Made by a program: the position numbers and the translations under genes
Source of the DNA: Yersinia entomophaga
GTDB taxonomy: Bacteria > Pseudomonadota > Gammaproteobacteria > Enterobacterales > Enterobacteriaceae
Direction of reading: 5' to 3'
DNA: 64,000 nt
NCBI RefSeq assembly: GCF_001656035.1
Contig: NZ_CP010029.1
Coordinates: forward strand, 1,871,076 to 1,935,075
The notes under the pieces: generated by a model
Database searches by the model: none
What the model saw: only the letters and a program-made list of their open reading frames with translations
What the model was told of the DNA's origin: nothing
Shown here: piece after piece, positions 32,498 to 44,073 of the stretch
Numbering within the stretch: position 1 is the stretch's first letter
How the letters are laid out: each line of letters opens with the position of its first letter

Positions 32498-33256
32498 CTA
32501 GGATGCAGCAACATCGTTAGGTGTCGTTCCACCGAAGCGGCGCTCGCGTTGTGCAAATGCATTCAGCGCACCTTCAAAGACAAGTTCATCAAAATCAGGC
32601 CAAAGGACATCAGTAAAGTAAAGTTCAGCATAGGCTATTTGCCACAGCAGGAAATTACTGATGCGATGTTCGCCACCGGTCCTGATCACTAGATCCACCT
32701 GAGACTGTTCGTTCAGGCAAATATGAGAATTTAACAAATCCTCAGTGATATCTTCAGGTTGTAACAATCCCTTTTGAACCTGCCCAGCCAATTGGCGCAT
32801 TCCCTGAATGATATCCCAACGTCCACCATAATTGGCAGCAATGTTAAGCTTCAAACCATCATTATTTTCCGTCAGCGCTTCAGAGCGTCGAATGCGTTCC
32901 TGCAGACGTCCACTGAAGCGGCTGATATCACCAATAACGCTTAAACGTACGTTATGTTTATGCAGACTTTTCACTTCGCTGTCCAGCGCTCGAACGAAAA
33001 GCTCCATCAGTGCGGTCACTTCCTGAGCAGGGCGATTCCAGTTTTCACTACTAAAAGCATAAAGCGTGAGCGCATCTAATTGATGAGTGGCGGCAAAACT
33101 CACCGCACGGCGAACTGATTTCACTCCCGCTTTATGACCGAAGATCCTTAATTTACCCTGGCGTTTAGCCCATCGGCCATTACCATCCATAATAATAGCA
33201 ACGTGGCGCGGGCCTTGGGGGGACAAGTTAGCCCTATCTTCATTTACGGACGACAT
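32498..33256 (-). CDS. uppS: Undecaprenyl diphosphate synthase
   Basis: UppS (IspU) extends farnesyl diphosphate with eight isopentenyl units to the C55 carrier of peptidoglycan and O-antigen synthesis. HVAIIMDGNGRWAKRQGK holds the catalytic Asp, TLYAFSSENWNRP is the second motif, and RTGGEHRISNFLLWQ the third. I chose ATG at 33256 (MSSVNEDRANLS, 252 aa), close to the E. coli 253; a longer frame to 33343 adds residues without homology. It heads the uppS-cdsA-rseP-bamA string, after a terminator. Confidence 0.94.
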   Translation of the reverse strand: MSSVNEDRANLSPQGPRHVAIIMDGNGRWAKRQGKLRIFGHKAGVKSVRRAVSFAATHQLDALTLYAFSSENWNRPAQEVTALMELFVRALDSEVKSLHKHNVRLSVIGDISRFSGRLQERIRRSEALTENNDGLKLNIAANYGGRWDIIQGMRQLAGQVQKGLLQPEDITEDLLNSHICLNEQSQVDLVIRTGGEHRISNFLLWQIAYAELYFTDVLWPDFDELVFEGALNAFAQRERRFGGTTPNDVAAS

Positions 33257-33319
33257 AACGCGAACATTCTTCCTCAATAAATACGACTGCTCTTCCCTAA
33301 CATTAGGCCTCATGCGCAC

Positions 33320-33352
33320 AAAAAAAGCCGTGTACTGAATCACGGCTTCTTA
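33320..33352 (-). terminator. Terminator after dxr
   Basis: On the minus strand AAGCCGTG, a loop, CACGGCTT and a run of T residues form a strong intrinsic terminator between dxr and uppS. Confidence 0.85.
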
Positions 33353-33482
33353 TATGACAGCCAAACCAGAGGGTCTAAATACCCATAGAACCGTTAATCA
33401 AGGGTCTGTCTGCCCATTGACGGCGCAGACTATATCATCTCAGTCCGAGACGAACAAATTCCACCAATGAATAACATCACCT

Positions 33483-34679
33483 TCAACGACTTAATGCACC
33501 TAATGCTCGCTCAGCAGCAATTCGTGCCAAACGGTCAATATCTAAGACTTCATCGACTGAATTGGGTTCCTGCAATGCCAAACTTTCGAGCACATTTCTG
33601 TTTAATCTCGCAATATCTGTGAAACCGATACGCGATTGCAAGAAAGCCATGACAGAAATTTCATTAGCCGCATTTAACACTGTGGTCGCCGCTTGCCCTG
33701 CGTTAAAAGCTTCCATCGCCAGCTGCAGACACGGATAACGCTGATAATCAGGCTCTGCGAACGTCAGCGGGCCCATACGGCAAAAATCTAGCGCTTCAAC
33801 GCCTGATTCTACCCGATTTGGGTACGCCATAGCGTGGGCGATTGGCGTGCGCATATCCGGTGTACCAAGCTGCGCCAGCACGCTTCCGTCCTGATAGCGA
33901 ACCATCGAGTGAATCACCGACTGCGGATGCAGAATCACTTCAATCTGCTCAGCCGAAGCGTTAAACAGCCAGCGAGCCTCGATATATTCCAGCCCTTTAT
34001 TCATCATGGTAGCTGAATCGACGGAAATCTTACGCCCCATCGACCAGTTTGGATGAGCGCAGGCTTGGTCTGGCGTCATTGTGGCAAACTGATCCAACGG
34101 CGTTTCACGGAAAGGACCGCCGGAGCCGGTCAGGATAATGCGCGATACACCATTCTCAATCAGAGAAGAATAGCCTAACTGTTGCTGAACGCGCTCTGGC
34201 AGGCTTTGAAAAATGGCATTGTGTTCACTATCGATGGGGAGCAGCTGCGCACGACTTTCTCGCACCGCGTCCATGAAAAGACGACCACAGGTAATCAAAG
34301 ATTCTTTATTGGCCAGCAGCACTTTTTTACCGGCGCGGATCGCCGCCAGCGTAGGTAATAGCCCGGCTACGCCGACGATAGCCGCCATTACCTGATCGAC
34401 TTCACCGAGAGCAGCAAGTTCGCAGGCCGCCTTTTCACCGGCTAATACTTCGGTTTTGCTACCTTGCTCAGACAGCAAAAGGCGCAGCGCCGCAGCAGAA
34501 TCTACGTCCGCCATTGCCGCATAACGCGGGGCAAATTCCAGACATTGTTCTGCCATTAATGAGACATTGCGCCCTGCAACCAATGCGGTGACGGCGAATA
34601 AATCGGGATTAGCCCGCACAACGGCCAATGTACTGCAGCCAACGGAGCCGGTAGAACCAAGAATAGTCAGTTGCTTCAT
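33483..34679 (-). CDS. dxr: 1-deoxy-D-xylulose 5-phosphate reductoisomerase
   Basis: Dxr (IspC) converts DXP to MEP with NADPH, committing carbon to isoprenoids that later feed UppS. ATG at 34679 ([14 protein letters not shown]) gives 398 aa, the E. coli length, and begins at the nucleotide-binding loop. [15 protein letters not shown] holds metal-binding Asp and Glu, [11 protein letters not shown] is the flexible substrate loop, and NKGLEYIEA the third acidic motif. The longer frame from 34721 adds 14 unrelated residues. Confidence 0.96.
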   Translation of the reverse strand: MKQLTILGSTGSVGCSTLAVVRANPDLFAVTALVAGRNVSLMAEQCLEFAPRYAAMADVDSAAALRLLLSEQGSKTEVLAGEKAACELAALGEVDQVMAAIVGVAGLLPTLAAIRAGKKVLLANKESLITCGRLFMDAVRESRAQLLPIDSEHNAIFQSLPERVQQQLGYSSLIENGVSRIILTGSGGPFRETPLDQFATMTPDQACAHPNWSMGRKISVDSATMMNKGLEYIEARWLFNASAEQIEVILHPQSVIHSMVRYQDGSVLAQLGTPDMRTPIAHAMAYPNRVESGVEALDFCRMGPLTFAEPDYQRYPCLQLAMEAFNAGQAATTVLNAANEISVMAFLQSRIGFTDIARLNRNVLESLALQEPNSVDEVLDIDRLARIAAERALGALSR

Positions 34680-34802
34680 GAGGGTGCTCTGAATAACTGT
34701 TTTTATGATAGGAAGATGCATCAGTATGAAACATCTGAGCCCGCAAGACTAAGACATTTAGCCCAAATATCAGCTGTTGTCTTCAATAAAACCGTACAGA
34801 TG

Positions 34803-34840
34803 TAAAAAACAAAGCGCCGCCTAAGCGACGCCTTGCGGAA
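34803..34840 (-). terminator. Terminator after frr
   Basis: On the minus strand an imperfect GC-rich stem (AAGGCGTCGC with GCGGCGCTTT) is followed by GTTTTTT. It lies 12 bp after the frr stop. Confidence 0.65.
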
Positions 34841-34851
34841 CCGGTTAACGA

Positions 34852-35409
34852 TTAGAAATTCATTAACTCAGCTTCTTTATCGGACAAAATAGAGTCGATT
34901 TTCTTGATGAAGGTATCAGTCATTTTCTGAACTTCATCCTGACAACGACGATCTTCATCTTCGCTGATAGCTTTATCTTTCAACAAGGCTTTAACCTTAT
35001 CGTTAGTATCGCGACGCACGTTACGCACAGAGACACGGCCCTGCTCTGCTTCGCCACGCACCACTTTGATCAGGTCTTTACGACGCTCTTCGGTCAGCGG
35101 AGGCAGCGGAACGCGGATCACGGTGCCAGCTGAAGATGGGTTCAGACCCAAATCAGAAGACATGATCGCTTTTTCTACCGCGGCGTTCAGGCTGCGGTCA
35201 AATACGGTAATTGCCAGCGTACGGGAGTCTTCTACTACCACGTTGGCCAACTGGCGCAATGGCGTTGCGCTACCGTAATATTCAACCTGAATACCATCAA
35301 GAATACTTGGTGAAGCACGGCCAGTACGGATTTTATCGATATGGCCCTGGAATGCTTCTACGCACTTACCCATGCGCACTTCTGCATCTTTTTTAATTTC
35401 GTTAATCAC
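34852..35409 (-). CDS. frr: Ribosome recycling factor
   Basis: RRF splits post-termination ribosomes together with EF-G. GTG at 35409 gives 185 residues, exactly the E. coli length, starting (V/M)[12 protein letters not shown]; an in-frame ATG at 35484 would add 25 residues. The protein is the usual three-helix bundle with an inserted beta domain, including [10 protein letters not shown] and [12 protein letters not shown]. It follows pyrH in the conserved rpsB-tsf-pyrH-frr order. Confidence 0.96.
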   Translation of the reverse strand: MINEIKKDAEVRMGKCVEAFQGHIDKIRTGRASPSILDGIQVEYYGSATPLRQLANVVVEDSRTLAITVFDRSLNAAVEKAIMSSDLGLNPSSAGTVIRVPLPPLTEERRKDLIKVVRGEAEQGRVSVRNVRRDTNDKVKALLKDKAISEDEDRRCQDEVQKMTDTFIKKIDSILSDKEAELMNF

Positions 35410-35541
35410 GTTGCGAACCCTTGTAAACTGGTTACTTGGCAGGCTATACCTTGCAGCATAGCCGGTGAATATGTAAACCAGCAATTGCTGGTTAAAAGGG
35501 ACTCAGCGCACAATTACGTGAAGCCCCTGATTAGAACGGCG

Positions 35542-36267
35542 CTATTTAGCGATCAACGTTCCTTCGTTTTCACCCATCACAACACGACGCAGCGCGCCAG
35601 GTTTGTTCATGTTAAATACGCGAATTGGCAAGTTATGGTCACGAGCCAGCGTAAAGGCGGCAAGATCCATCACTTTCAGTTCACGTTCTAACACGTCTTG
35701 ATAGGTTAACTGTTCGTACAGCGTTGCATCAGGATCTTTCACAGGATCGGCTGAATACACACCGTCAACTTTGGTGGCTTTTAACACCACGTCGGCTTCG
35801 ATCTCGATACCGCGCAAACATGCCGCTGAATCAGTAGTGAAGAATGGGTTGCCGGTACCGGCAGCAAAAATCACCACGCGATTGTGACGCAGTAGGCTGA
35901 TTGCTTCAGCCCAGCTGTAATTGTCACATACGCCGTTCAACGGGATTGCCGACATCAGGCGGGCGTTCACATAGGCACGGTGCAGTGCATCACGCATTGC
36001 CAGGCCGTTCATTACGGTAGCCAGCATTCCCATGTGGTCGCCCACTACGCGGTTCATCCCAGCCTGTGCCAAACCGGCACCGCGGAATAAGTTACCACCG
36101 CCAATTACCACACCGACCTGAATACCCAGTTCGACCAGCTCTTTGACTTCCTGAGCCATACGATCCAAAACGCTAGCGTCGATACCAAAACCTTCCGCGC
36201 CTTGCAGGGCTTCGCCACTCAGCTTTAGCAGGATTCGCTGATATACGGGTTTTGCATTGGTTGCCAT
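35542..36267 (-). CDS. pyrH: Uridylate kinase
   Basis: PyrH phosphorylates UMP to UDP; it is hexameric, activated by GTP and inhibited by UTP. The 241-residue protein equals E. coli length and belongs to the amino-acid-kinase fold, with [11 protein letters not shown] near the start, [11 protein letters not shown], and [13 protein letters not shown] in the nucleotide region. It lies between tsf and frr. Confidence 0.97.
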   Translation of the reverse strand: MATNAKPVYQRILLKLSGEALQGAEGFGIDASVLDRMAQEVKELVELGIQVGVVIGGGNLFRGAGLAQAGMNRVVGDHMGMLATVMNGLAMRDALHRAYVNARLMSAIPLNGVCDNYSWAEAISLLRHNRVVIFAAGTGNPFFTTDSAACLRGIEIEADVVLKATKVDGVYSADPVKDPDATLYEQLTYQDVLERELKVMDLAAFTLARDHNLPIRVFNMNKPGALRRVVMGENEGTLIAK

Positions 36268-36372
36268 GGTGTTCTGTCCTAAGCAGCAGTAATAGTATTG
36301 GGGATTTGACCGTCATACATTCAAAACACCTATAAGTGCGCTGAAAGTTTACGGACTAAATTCTAGATTGGA

Positions 36373-36407
36373 TAAAATGGAACCGCCTGTTGGCGGCCCC
36401 ATTTTTA
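36373..36407 (-). terminator. Terminator after tsf
   Basis: On the minus strand GGCCGCC, loop AACA, GGCGGTT, then CCATTTTAT. It sits just beyond the tsf stop and may partly separate rpsB-tsf from pyrH. Confidence 0.65.
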
Positions 36408-36411
36408 AGCA

Positions 36412-37269
36412 TTAAGACTGTTTGCTCATTGCTGCAACTTCAGCAGCAAAGTCAGTCTCAACTTTCTCGATGCCTTCGCCCACTTCAAAGCGGATGAAGT
36501 TGATCACGTCAGCTTTATGCTCTTTCAGCAGCTCGCCAACGGTTTTGCTTGGGTCCATTACGAAATGCTGACCGGTCAAAGAAACTTCGCCGGTGAACTT
36601 ACGCATGCGGCCTTCAACCATTTTCTCTGCGATTTCGCGTGGCTTGCCAGATTCCATAGCGATGTCCAACTGGATTTGGTGCTCGCGAGCAACAACTTCA
36701 GCAGGGACGTCTTCTGGTTTAACGTATTCTGGTTTGCTTGCAGCGATGTGCATAGCGATGTGCTTAACCAGCTCTTCATCAGCACCGGTAGCGGCAACCA
36801 TAACGCCGATACGTGCGCCGTGCAGGTAAGTCCCCAGAATGTCGCCTTCCAGAGCAGCAACACGACGGATATTGATGTTTTCACCGATTTTAGCAACCAG
36901 GTTAGCGCGTTGTTCTTCGAACTGTGCTTTCAGCACTTCGATATCAACGATTTTGCCAGCCAGTGCTGCATCGATAACTTCGTCGCCGAATGCTTTAAAG
37001 CCAGCATCTTTAGCAACAAAGTCAGTTTCACAGTTCAGTTCCAGCATCACGCCGAATTTGCCGTCTGCAGAAACTTTCGCCAGGATGATACCTTCAGCAG
37101 CGATACGGCCTGCTTTCTTGGCAGCTTTAGCCTGACCAGATTTACGCATGTTATCGATCGCCAGCTCGATGTCGCCATCAGCTTCAACCAGCGCTTTCTT
37201 ACATTCCATCATGCCTGCGGCAGTACGCTCACGCAGTTCTTTTACCAAAGCAGCGGTAATAACAGCCAT
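36412..37269 (-). CDS. tsf: Elongation factor Ts
   Basis: EF-Ts exchanges GDP for GTP on EF-Tu. ATG at 37269 ([20 protein letters not shown]) gives 285 residues, close to the E. coli 283; the open frame to 37353 reaches into the intergenic hairpin. The N-terminal UBA-like domain carries the GMMECKKAL motif, and the core has [10 protein letters not shown], which holds the TDFV Phe that enters EF-Tu. It follows rpsB in the same operon. Confidence 0.97.
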   Translation of the reverse strand: MAVITAALVKELRERTAAGMMECKKALVEADGDIELAIDNMRKSGQAKAAKKAGRIAAEGIILAKVSADGKFGVMLELNCETDFVAKDAGFKAFGDEVIDAALAGKIVDIEVLKAQFEEQRANLVAKIGENINIRRVAALEGDILGTYLHGARIGVMVAATGADEELVKHIAMHIAASKPEYVKPEDVPAEVVAREHQIQLDIAMESGKPREIAEKMVEGRMRKFTGEVSLTGQHFVMDPSKTVGELLKEHKADVINFIRFEVGEGIEKVETDFAAEVAAMSKQS

Positions 37270-37318
37270 TTCAATTTTCCTCGGTTCTCTCGTGAAGATA
37301 GTTCTCACTGTAGATACG

Positions 37319-37345
37319 CAAAGGGGGCCTATAAAAGGCCCCCTA
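37319..37345 (-). promoter_or_regulatory. rpsB-tsf intercistronic hairpin
   Basis: AGGGGGCCT and AGGCCCCCT form a strong stem between rpsB and tsf without a long T-run. In E. coli a similar hairpin lowers read-through so that S2 and EF-Ts amounts can differ; the same role is inferred here. Confidence 0.6.
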
Positions 37346-37398
37346 ACCAACATATTTCAATACCTGGTTAATAAGGGCTCAGTGACGAGCCTGTCTTA

Positions 37399-38240
<842 letters not shown>

Positions 38241-38508
38241 CACGTGTGTGTTATTTACACATATGAGTGCGATTAGTACTACTTGGCTGAAGACTCATTG
38301 CTGCCCTAAGGACAAATGACGCAGAGCGGATCGCCGGCGCGCTTTATACCATAATCCGGCACCATACACCAACTTTTGTTGCATTTCGTGGCAGCATAAA
38401 AAGGAAAGTTTGGCAGCAATTTGCTGGGCTGGTACCATGTGCAACAGCATTTTTTACTTATTTAATCATAACAGCGGCCACGCTCTGGCCCCTGTGGACC
38501 TTTTCTTC
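38241..38508. other. Divergent intergenic region between rpsB and map
   Basis: This region should hold the promoters of the leftward rpsB operon and the rightward map gene. I see no gene. An in-frame extension of map runs back to 38410, but homology and length place the start at 38509. Confidence 0.6.
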
Positions 38509-39300
38509 ATGGCTATCACAATTAAAACACCTGCAGATATCGAAAAAATGCGCGTTGCCGGCCGCCTGGCCGCCGAAGTGCTGGAAATGATCGAACCTTA
38601 CGTAAAACCGGGCGTAACGACCGGCGAACTGGATCGTATCTGCCACGATCACATCACCAATAAGCAGCAGGCTATTTCCGCCTGTCTGGGCTACCACGGC
38701 TTCCCGAAATCAGTCTGTATTTCTGTTAACGAAGTCATTTGCCACGGTATTCCAAGCGACGATAAAGTGCTGAAAGACGGCGATATCGTGAATATCGACG
38801 TTACCGTAATCAAAGACGGTTTCCACGGTGATACGTCCAAAATGTTTATCGTTGGCAAACCAACTATTCTGGGCGAGCGCCTGTGCCGCGTCACTCAGGA
38901 AAGCCTGTATCTGGCGATTAAAATGGTGAAACCGGGCATTCGTCTGCGCACCTTGGGTAAAGAGATTCAGAAATTCGTCGAAGCGGAAAACTTCTCCGTA
39001 GTACGCGAATACTGCGGCCACGGTATCGGTGAAGGTTTCCACGAAGAGCCACAGGTTCTGCACTACGATGCAGATGACGGCGGCGTGGTGCTGCAACCCG
39101 GTATGGCTTTCACTATCGAGCCGATGGTTAACGCCGGCGATTACCGCATTCGCACCATGAAAGACGGCTGGACGGTAAAAACCAAAGATCGCAGCTTGTC
39201 TGCACAGTATGAGCATACTATTGTGGTAACTGAGAACGGCTGCGAAATAATGACGTTGCGTAAGGATGACACCATCCCCAACATCATAACGCACGAGTAA
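38509..39300 (+). CDS. map: Methionine aminopeptidase, type I
   Basis: Map removes the initiator methionine from nascent proteins and is essential. ATG at 38509 (MAITIKTPADIEK) gives 263 residues, against 264 in E. coli. The pita-bread fold metal ligands are visible: Asp in NIDVTV, Asp in HGDTSKMF, His in GHGIGEGFHEEP, Glu in FTIEPM and Glu in QYEHTIV. A terminator hairpin follows directly. Confidence 0.97.
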   Translation: MAITIKTPADIEKMRVAGRLAAEVLEMIEPYVKPGVTTGELDRICHDHITNKQQAISACLGYHGFPKSVCISVNEVICHGIPSDDKVLKDGDIVNIDVTVIKDGFHGDTSKMFIVGKPTILGERLCRVTQESLYLAIKMVKPGIRLRTLGKEIQKFVEAENFSVVREYCGHGIGEGFHEEPQVLHYDADDGGVVLQPGMAFTIEPMVNAGDYRIRTMKDGWTVKTKDRSLSAQYEHTIVVTENGCEIMTLRKDDTIPNIITHE

Positions 39301-39307
39301 TGACGAC

Positions 39308-39332
39308 AAGCCGGCAATCGCCGGCTTTTTTA
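39308..39332 (+). terminator. Terminator after map
   Basis: AAGCCGGC and GCCGGCTT pair around AATC and are followed by TTTTTA, between map and glnD. Confidence 0.82.
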
Positions 39333-39360
39333 TGGGCTGCGTTTTATATCAGGAACCCCT

Positions 39361-42039
39361 ATGTCTGACCACAACACTGAAAACCCTCTCCCATCGGCAT
39401 CAGTGAGGGCTCTCCCTGAGCAGCCTGCATTTCCCAGCACTTATTCTGATAGCGAACTCCACTGCCAACCGTTGAAACAACGTCTGGAAACCTTCCAGAA
39501 CTGGCTGGCCGACGCCTTCAATGCAGGGGTGAGCGCGGAAAAACTGGTGGCAGCCCGTAGCAATTATATTGATGCTCTATTACAGCGACTGTGGTCATTT
39601 TATGGCTTTGAGCATATTCCGCAGACCGCACTGGTCGCCGTTGGTGGCTATGGGCGCGGCGAACTGCATCCCCTGTCCGATATTGATGTATTGGTATTAA
39701 GCGAGCAGCGTTTAAGCGATGAGCAGGCGCAGCGCGTCGGGCAGCTTATTACCCTGCTATGGGATTTAAAACTGGAAGTCGGTCACAGCGTACGCAGCCT
39801 TGAAGAGTGTCTGCTGGAAGGCTTGGCTGATTTAACCGTCGCCACCAATTTGATCGAATCCCGCATGATTTGCGGTGATGTCGCACTGTTTTTGCAAATG
39901 CAGAAACACATTTTCAGCGACAGCTTCTGGCCCTCACCCGAATTTTTCGATGCCAAAATTGCCGAGCAACAAGAGCGGCACAAACGCTACCACGGCACCA
40001 GCTATAATCTGGAGCCGGATATCAAAAGCAGCCCCGGCGGCCTACGAGACATTCACACCTTGCTGTGGGTTGCCCGCCGCCACTTTGGTGCCACCACGCT
40101 GAGTGAAATGGTCGAGTTCGGTTTCCTGACCAAAGCGGAAAGCAACGAGCTTATCGAATGCCAAAGCTTCCTGTGGCGCATCCGTTTTGCCCTTCATCTG
40201 GTCTTAAATCGCTACGATAACCGGCTGCTGTTCGACCGCCAGCTTAGCGTGGCACAACTGCTTCGTTATCAGGGAGAAGGCAACGAACCGGTGGAGCGCA
40301 TGATGAAAGATTTTTATCGTATGACGCGTCGTGTCAGCGAACTGAACAACATGCTGCTACAGCTATTCGATGAAGCCATACTGGCACTGGATACTAATGA
40401 AAAACCACGGCCTTTGGATGATGATTTCCAGCTACGCGGCAATCTGATTGATCTACGGGATGAGCAACTGTTTATCCGCCAGCCCGAAACCATCATGAGA
40501 ATGTTTTACCTGATGGTTCGCAATCAGGATATCATGGGAATCTATTCCACCACCGTGCGCCAACTGCGCCACGCTCGCCGCCACCTAAAACAGCCGCTGT
40601 GTACCATTCCAGAGGCTCGTAAACTGTTTATGGCTATTCTGCGCCATCCGGGAGCCGTTTCCCGCGCCTTACTGCCAATGCACCGCCACAGCGTGCTGTG
40701 GGCCTATATGCCACAGTGGGGCAGTATTGTCGGCCAGATGCAGTTTGACCTGTTCCATGCCTACACCGTCGATGAACACACTATTCGGGTATTACAAAAA
40801 CTGGAAAGCTTCGCCGACGAATCAACTCGTCCGCGTCATCCATTATGCGTAGAGCTATATCCGCGCCTGCCGCAGCCGGAATTACTGTTGCTCGCCGCGC
40901 TGTTCCACGATATAGCCAAAGGGCGCGGCGGCGACCACTCAATTCTCGGCGCGCAGGATGTGCTGGAATTTGCCGAATTACACGGATTGAACTCGCGGGA
41001 AGCTCAGCTTGTTGCCTGGCTAGTTCGTTGCCATTTATTGATGTCAGTGACGGCTCAGCGTCGTGATATTCAGGACCCAACGGTTATTCAGCAATTTTCT
41101 GCCGAAGTACAAAGTGAAACGCGCTTACGCTACCTGATTAGCCTGACGGTGGCTGATATTTGTGCCACCAATGAAAACCTGTGGAATAGCTGGAAGCAGA
41201 GTTTATTGCGCGAGCTATATTTCGCCACTGAAAAGCAGCTGCGACGAGGCATGGAAAACAGTCCGGATCTGCGAGAGCGCGTGCGCCATCACCGCCTCCA
41301 GGCGCTGGCATTACTGCGAATGGATAATATTGACGAAGAAGCGCTTCACAGAATCTGGAGTCGCTGCCGCGCCGATTATTTCCTACGCCATTCACCAAAT
41401 CAATTAGCCTGGCATGCCCGTCACTTACTTGAGCATGATTCCACCAAACCTTTGGTGCTAGTCAGTCGCCAGGCTACGCGGGGCGGCACAGAAATCTTTA
41501 TCTGGAGCCCGGATCGCCCTTCCCTATTCGCTGCCGTGGTGGGTGAATTAGATCGGCGTAATCTGAGCGTTCACGACGCTCAGATTTTCACCAATCGTGA
41601 CGGTATGGCGATGGATACCTTTATCGTGCTAGAACCGGACGGCAGCCCGTTGGCGCAGGATCGGCATCCGGTAATTCGTCATGCGCTGGAACAGGCAATG
41701 ACACAGCCGAACTATCAGCATCCGCGGGTCAGACGTTTATCGCCCAAACTGCGTCATTTCAGCGTGCCTACCGAGGCTAACTTCCTGCCAACTCATACAG
41801 ATCGCCGTAGTTATCTCGAACTGATCGCCTTGGATCAGCCGGGATTATTGGCCAGAGTTGGGGAAATATTTGCTGATTTGGGATTATCACTTCACAGCGC
41901 TCGCATCACCACTATTGGCGAAAGAGTTGAGGATTTATTCGTATTAGCAGATAAGGATCGTCGGGCATTGAATGCCGAAACGCGAAAGGAATTAGCACAA
42001 CGGTTGACAGACACCCTCAATCCGAACGATAAACTGTGA
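39361..42039 (+). CDS. glnD: Bifunctional PII uridylyltransferase/uridylyl-removing enzyme
   Basis: GlnD senses glutamine and adds or removes UMP on PII proteins, setting glutamine synthetase activity and NtrBC signalling. The 892-residue protein has the nucleotidyltransferase motif [19 protein letters not shown] (about 95-115), an HD phosphohydrolase domain with [13 protein letters not shown] (near 515), and two C-terminal ACT domains (about 710 and 820 onward). It sits between map and dapD as in E. coli. Confidence 0.97.
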   Translation: MSDHNTENPLPSASVRALPEQPAFPSTYSDSELHCQPLKQRLETFQNWLADAFNAGVSAEKLVAARSNYIDALLQRLWSFYGFEHIPQTALVAVGGYGRGELHPLSDIDVLVLSEQRLSDEQAQRVGQLITLLWDLKLEVGHSVRSLEECLLEGLADLTVATNLIESRMICGDVALFLQMQKHIFSDSFWPSPEFFDAKIAEQQERHKRYHGTSYNLEPDIKSSPGGLRDIHTLLWVARRHFGATTLSEMVEFGFLTKAESNELIECQSFLWRIRFALHLVLNRYDNRLLFDRQLSVAQLLRYQGEGNEPVERMMKDFYRMTRRVSELNNMLLQLFDEAILALDTNEKPRPLDDDFQLRGNLIDLRDEQLFIRQPETIMRMFYLMVRNQDIMGIYSTTVRQLRHARRHLKQPLCTIPEARKLFMAILRHPGAVSRALLPMHRHSVLWAYMPQWGSIVGQMQFDLFHAYTVDEHTIRVLQKLESFADESTRPRHPLCVELYPRLPQPELLLLAALFHDIAKGRGGDHSILGAQDVLEFAELHGLNSREAQLVAWLVRCHLLMSVTAQRRDIQDPTVIQQFSAEVQSETRLRYLISLTVADICATNENLWNSWKQSLLRELYFATEKQLRRGMENSPDLRERVRHHRLQALALLRMDNIDEEALHRIWSRCRADYFLRHSPNQLAWHARHLLEHDSTKPLVLVSRQATRGGTEIFIWSPDRPSLFAAVVGELDRRNLSVHDAQIFTNRDGMAMDTFIVLEPDGSPLAQDRHPVIRHALEQAMTQPNYQHPRVRRLSPKLRHFSVPTEANFLPTHTDRRSYLELIALDQPGLLARVGEIFADLGLSLHSARITTIGERVEDLFVLADKDRRALNAETRKELAQRLTDTLNPNDKL

Positions 42040-42102
42040 TACAAATAACTTTTTAACGATTATTTTTTCTTACAACCTTTCAACTTCAGGAAAGAGAACC
42101 GG

Positions 42103-42927
42103 ATGCAGCAACTACAGACCGTTATTGAAAACGCCTTCGAACGCCGTGCAGAGATCACTCCGGCTAACGTAGACACCGTAACGCGCGAAGCCATTAACCA
42201 CGTTATCAATCTGTTAGATACCGGCGCATTGCGCGTAGCGGAAAAGATTGAAGGCCAGTGGGTAACACATCAATGGCTGAAAAAAGCCGTTCTGCTCTCC
42301 TTCCGCATCAATGATAACCAAGTGATGGAAGGTGCAGAAACTCGTTATTACGATAAAGTCCCAATGAAATTTGCTGATTACGACGAAGCGCGCTTCCAGC
42401 GCGAAGGCTTCCGCGTCGTACCTCCGGCTACCGTGCGCAAAGGCGCTTACATTGCCCGTAACACCGTGCTGATGCCTTCCTACGTCAATATCGGCGCTTT
42501 CGTTGACGAAGGCACCATGGTTGATACCTGGGCGACAGTAGGTTCTTGCGCACAGATCGGTAAAAACGTGCACTTATCCGGCGGCGTTGGCATCGGCGGC
42601 GTATTGGAGCCATTGCAGGCTAACCCAACCATCATCGAAGATAACTGCTTCGTAGGCGCACGTTCAGAAGTCGTTGAAGGGGTTATCGTCGAAGAAGGCT
42701 CCGTGATTTCCATGGGCGTATTCATCGGTCAAAGCACTCGTATTTACGATCGCGAAACCGGCGAAATTCATTACGGTCGCGTACCGGCTGGTTCGGTTGT
42801 GGTTTCAGGTAATCTGCCGTCCAAAGACGGTAGCTACAGCCTGTACTGTGCGGTTATTGTGAAGAAAGTCGACGCAAAAACCTTGGGTAAAGTCGGCATT
42901 AACGAGTTATTACGTACCATCGACTAA
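42103..42927 (+). CDS. dapD: 2,3,4,5-tetrahydropyridine-2,6-dicarboxylate N-succinyltransferase
   Basis: DapD succinylates tetrahydrodipicolinate in the succinylase branch of lysine and diaminopimelate synthesis. The 274-residue protein equals E. coli length, with an N-terminal helical domain, a left-handed beta helix of hexapeptide repeats and the active-site stretch [20 protein letters not shown]. The product pathway also supplies the lysine used by LdcC. A terminator follows. Confidence 0.97.
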   Translation: MQQLQTVIENAFERRAEITPANVDTVTREAINHVINLLDTGALRVAEKIEGQWVTHQWLKKAVLLSFRINDNQVMEGAETRYYDKVPMKFADYDEARFQREGFRVVPPATVRKGAYIARNTVLMPSYVNIGAFVDEGTMVDTWATVGSCAQIGKNVHLSGGVGIGGVLEPLQANPTIIEDNCFVGARSEVVEGVIVEEGSVISMGVFIGQSTRIYDRETGEIHYGRVPAGSVVVSGNLPSKDGSYSLYCAVIVKKVDAKTLGKVGINELLRTID

Positions 42928-42936
42928 CATTCAACT

Positions 42937-42965
42937 AGCGGGCCAATCAGCCCGCTATTTTTTTG
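42937..42965 (+). terminator. Terminator after dapD
   Basis: AGCGGGC and GCCCGCT pair around CAATCA and are followed by ATTTTTTTT. Confidence 0.85.
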
Positions 42966-43058
42966 TCTTGTAAGCAGTTATCGCCTGCAATCACATATTA
43001 TGGCAACAATAACCGCCATAATAGAAACTGTGGAATATAAAACCAATAAGGTGGCGCT

Positions 43059-43451
43059 ATGTATGACAACCTGAAAAGCTTAGGAATCACTCAACCGGAA
43101 GATGTCGATCGCTACAGCCTGCGTCAGGAGGCCAATAACGACATTCTGAAAATTTATTTCCGCAAAGATAAAGGCGAGTTTTTTGCTAAAAGCGTCAAAT
43201 TCAAATATCCGCGTCAGCGTAAAACCGTAGTTGCGGACAACGCCGGACAAGGTTACAAAGAGATTCACGAAATTAACCCGAATCTGCGTTATGTGATTGA
43301 TGAGTTGGACCAACTTTGCAAACGCGATCAAGTTGAAGTGGACTTGAAACGCAAAATTCTGGATGACCTGCGTCATTTGGAAAACGTGGTTGCTCACAAA
43401 ATCTCTGAAATTGAATCCGATCTGGAAAAACTAACGAAAAGCGGCCGCTAA
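43059..43451 (+). CDS. yaeH: UPF0325/DUF3461 family protein YaeH
   Basis: This 130-residue cytosolic protein matches E. coli YaeH (128 aa), including [10 protein letters not shown] and [16 protein letters not shown]. The C-terminal third is strongly helical and charged. Its function is unknown. It lies after dapD, as in E. coli, and is the last gene of that block before the order switches to the yqcA block. Confidence 0.9.
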   Translation: MYDNLKSLGITQPEDVDRYSLRQEANNDILKIYFRKDKGEFFAKSVKFKYPRQRKTVVADNAGQGYKEIHEINPNLRYVIDELDQLCKRDQVEVDLKRKILDDLRHLENVVAHKISEIESDLEKLTKSGR

Positions 43452-43503
43452 TACCTGCCCATAATCCGTTAGGAACAAGATAGACAATCACAAAACAAAC
43501 AGT

Positions 43504-43536
43504 AAAAAGTGGCGATATCTGTTCGCCACTTTTATT
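43504..43536. terminator. Terminator between yaeH and yqcA
   Basis: AAAAGTGGCGA and TCGCCACTTTT form an 11-bp stem with A and T on both sides, between two converging genes. Confidence 0.8.
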
Positions 43537-43595
43537 TACATCAATTTATTTACGCTGAGCGTGTGAGCACGGCTACGGCTGGATTCCAACCCGGT

Positions 43596-44045
43596 TTATT
43601 TCAGCAACTGGCCCCATTGCTCTACCCACGGGCAGGAAACCGCCTCAGGCTCCGGCTGCTCAATCGCATCAATTTCCAAGATCTCGCCGATACGCGTCGC
43701 GCCCTGCTCCTGCAATAAAGCGTCAAAAGCACGACCTGCGCCACAGTAGTTATCGTAGCTGCTATCGCCTAATGCAATAACGCCGTAGCGCAGCTCAGGC
43801 TGGTAACCAACCTGATCGCGCACAGCCTGAAACAACGGCGCGATATTGTCAGGAAAATCACCTTGCCCAGTGGTGGACGTGATCACTAACGCATAATGCT
43901 GGCGATAATATTGCCAGGCTTCCAGCGTACCTTCGTCAAATAGCTTAACTTCGTGGCCTTGCTCATTCAGTATGTTTTCAGCTTCTTCCGCAACTAAAAG
44001 CGCATTGCCATAAACCGTACCGACAAAAATACCCACCTGAGCCAT
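43596..44045 (-). CDS. yqcA: Flavodoxin YqcA
   Basis: This 149-residue short-chain flavodoxin of the MioC/YqcA type binds FMN. The phosphate-binding loop is [13 protein letters not shown] near residue 9, and further FMN contacts are in [12 protein letters not shown] and [19 protein letters not shown]. coli YqcA is also 149 aa and next to truC. Its redox partner is unknown. Confidence 0.94.
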   Translation of the reverse strand: MAQVGIFVGTVYGNALLVAEEAENILNEQGHEVKLFDEGTLEAWQYYRQHYALVITSTTGQGDFPDNIAPLFQAVRDQVGYQPELRYGVIALGDSSYDNYCGAGRAFDALLQEQGATRIGEILEIDAIEQPEPEAVSCPWVEQWGQLLK

Positions 44046-44073
44046 AAAAAACCTTCTTTAAATTACCAATAAG

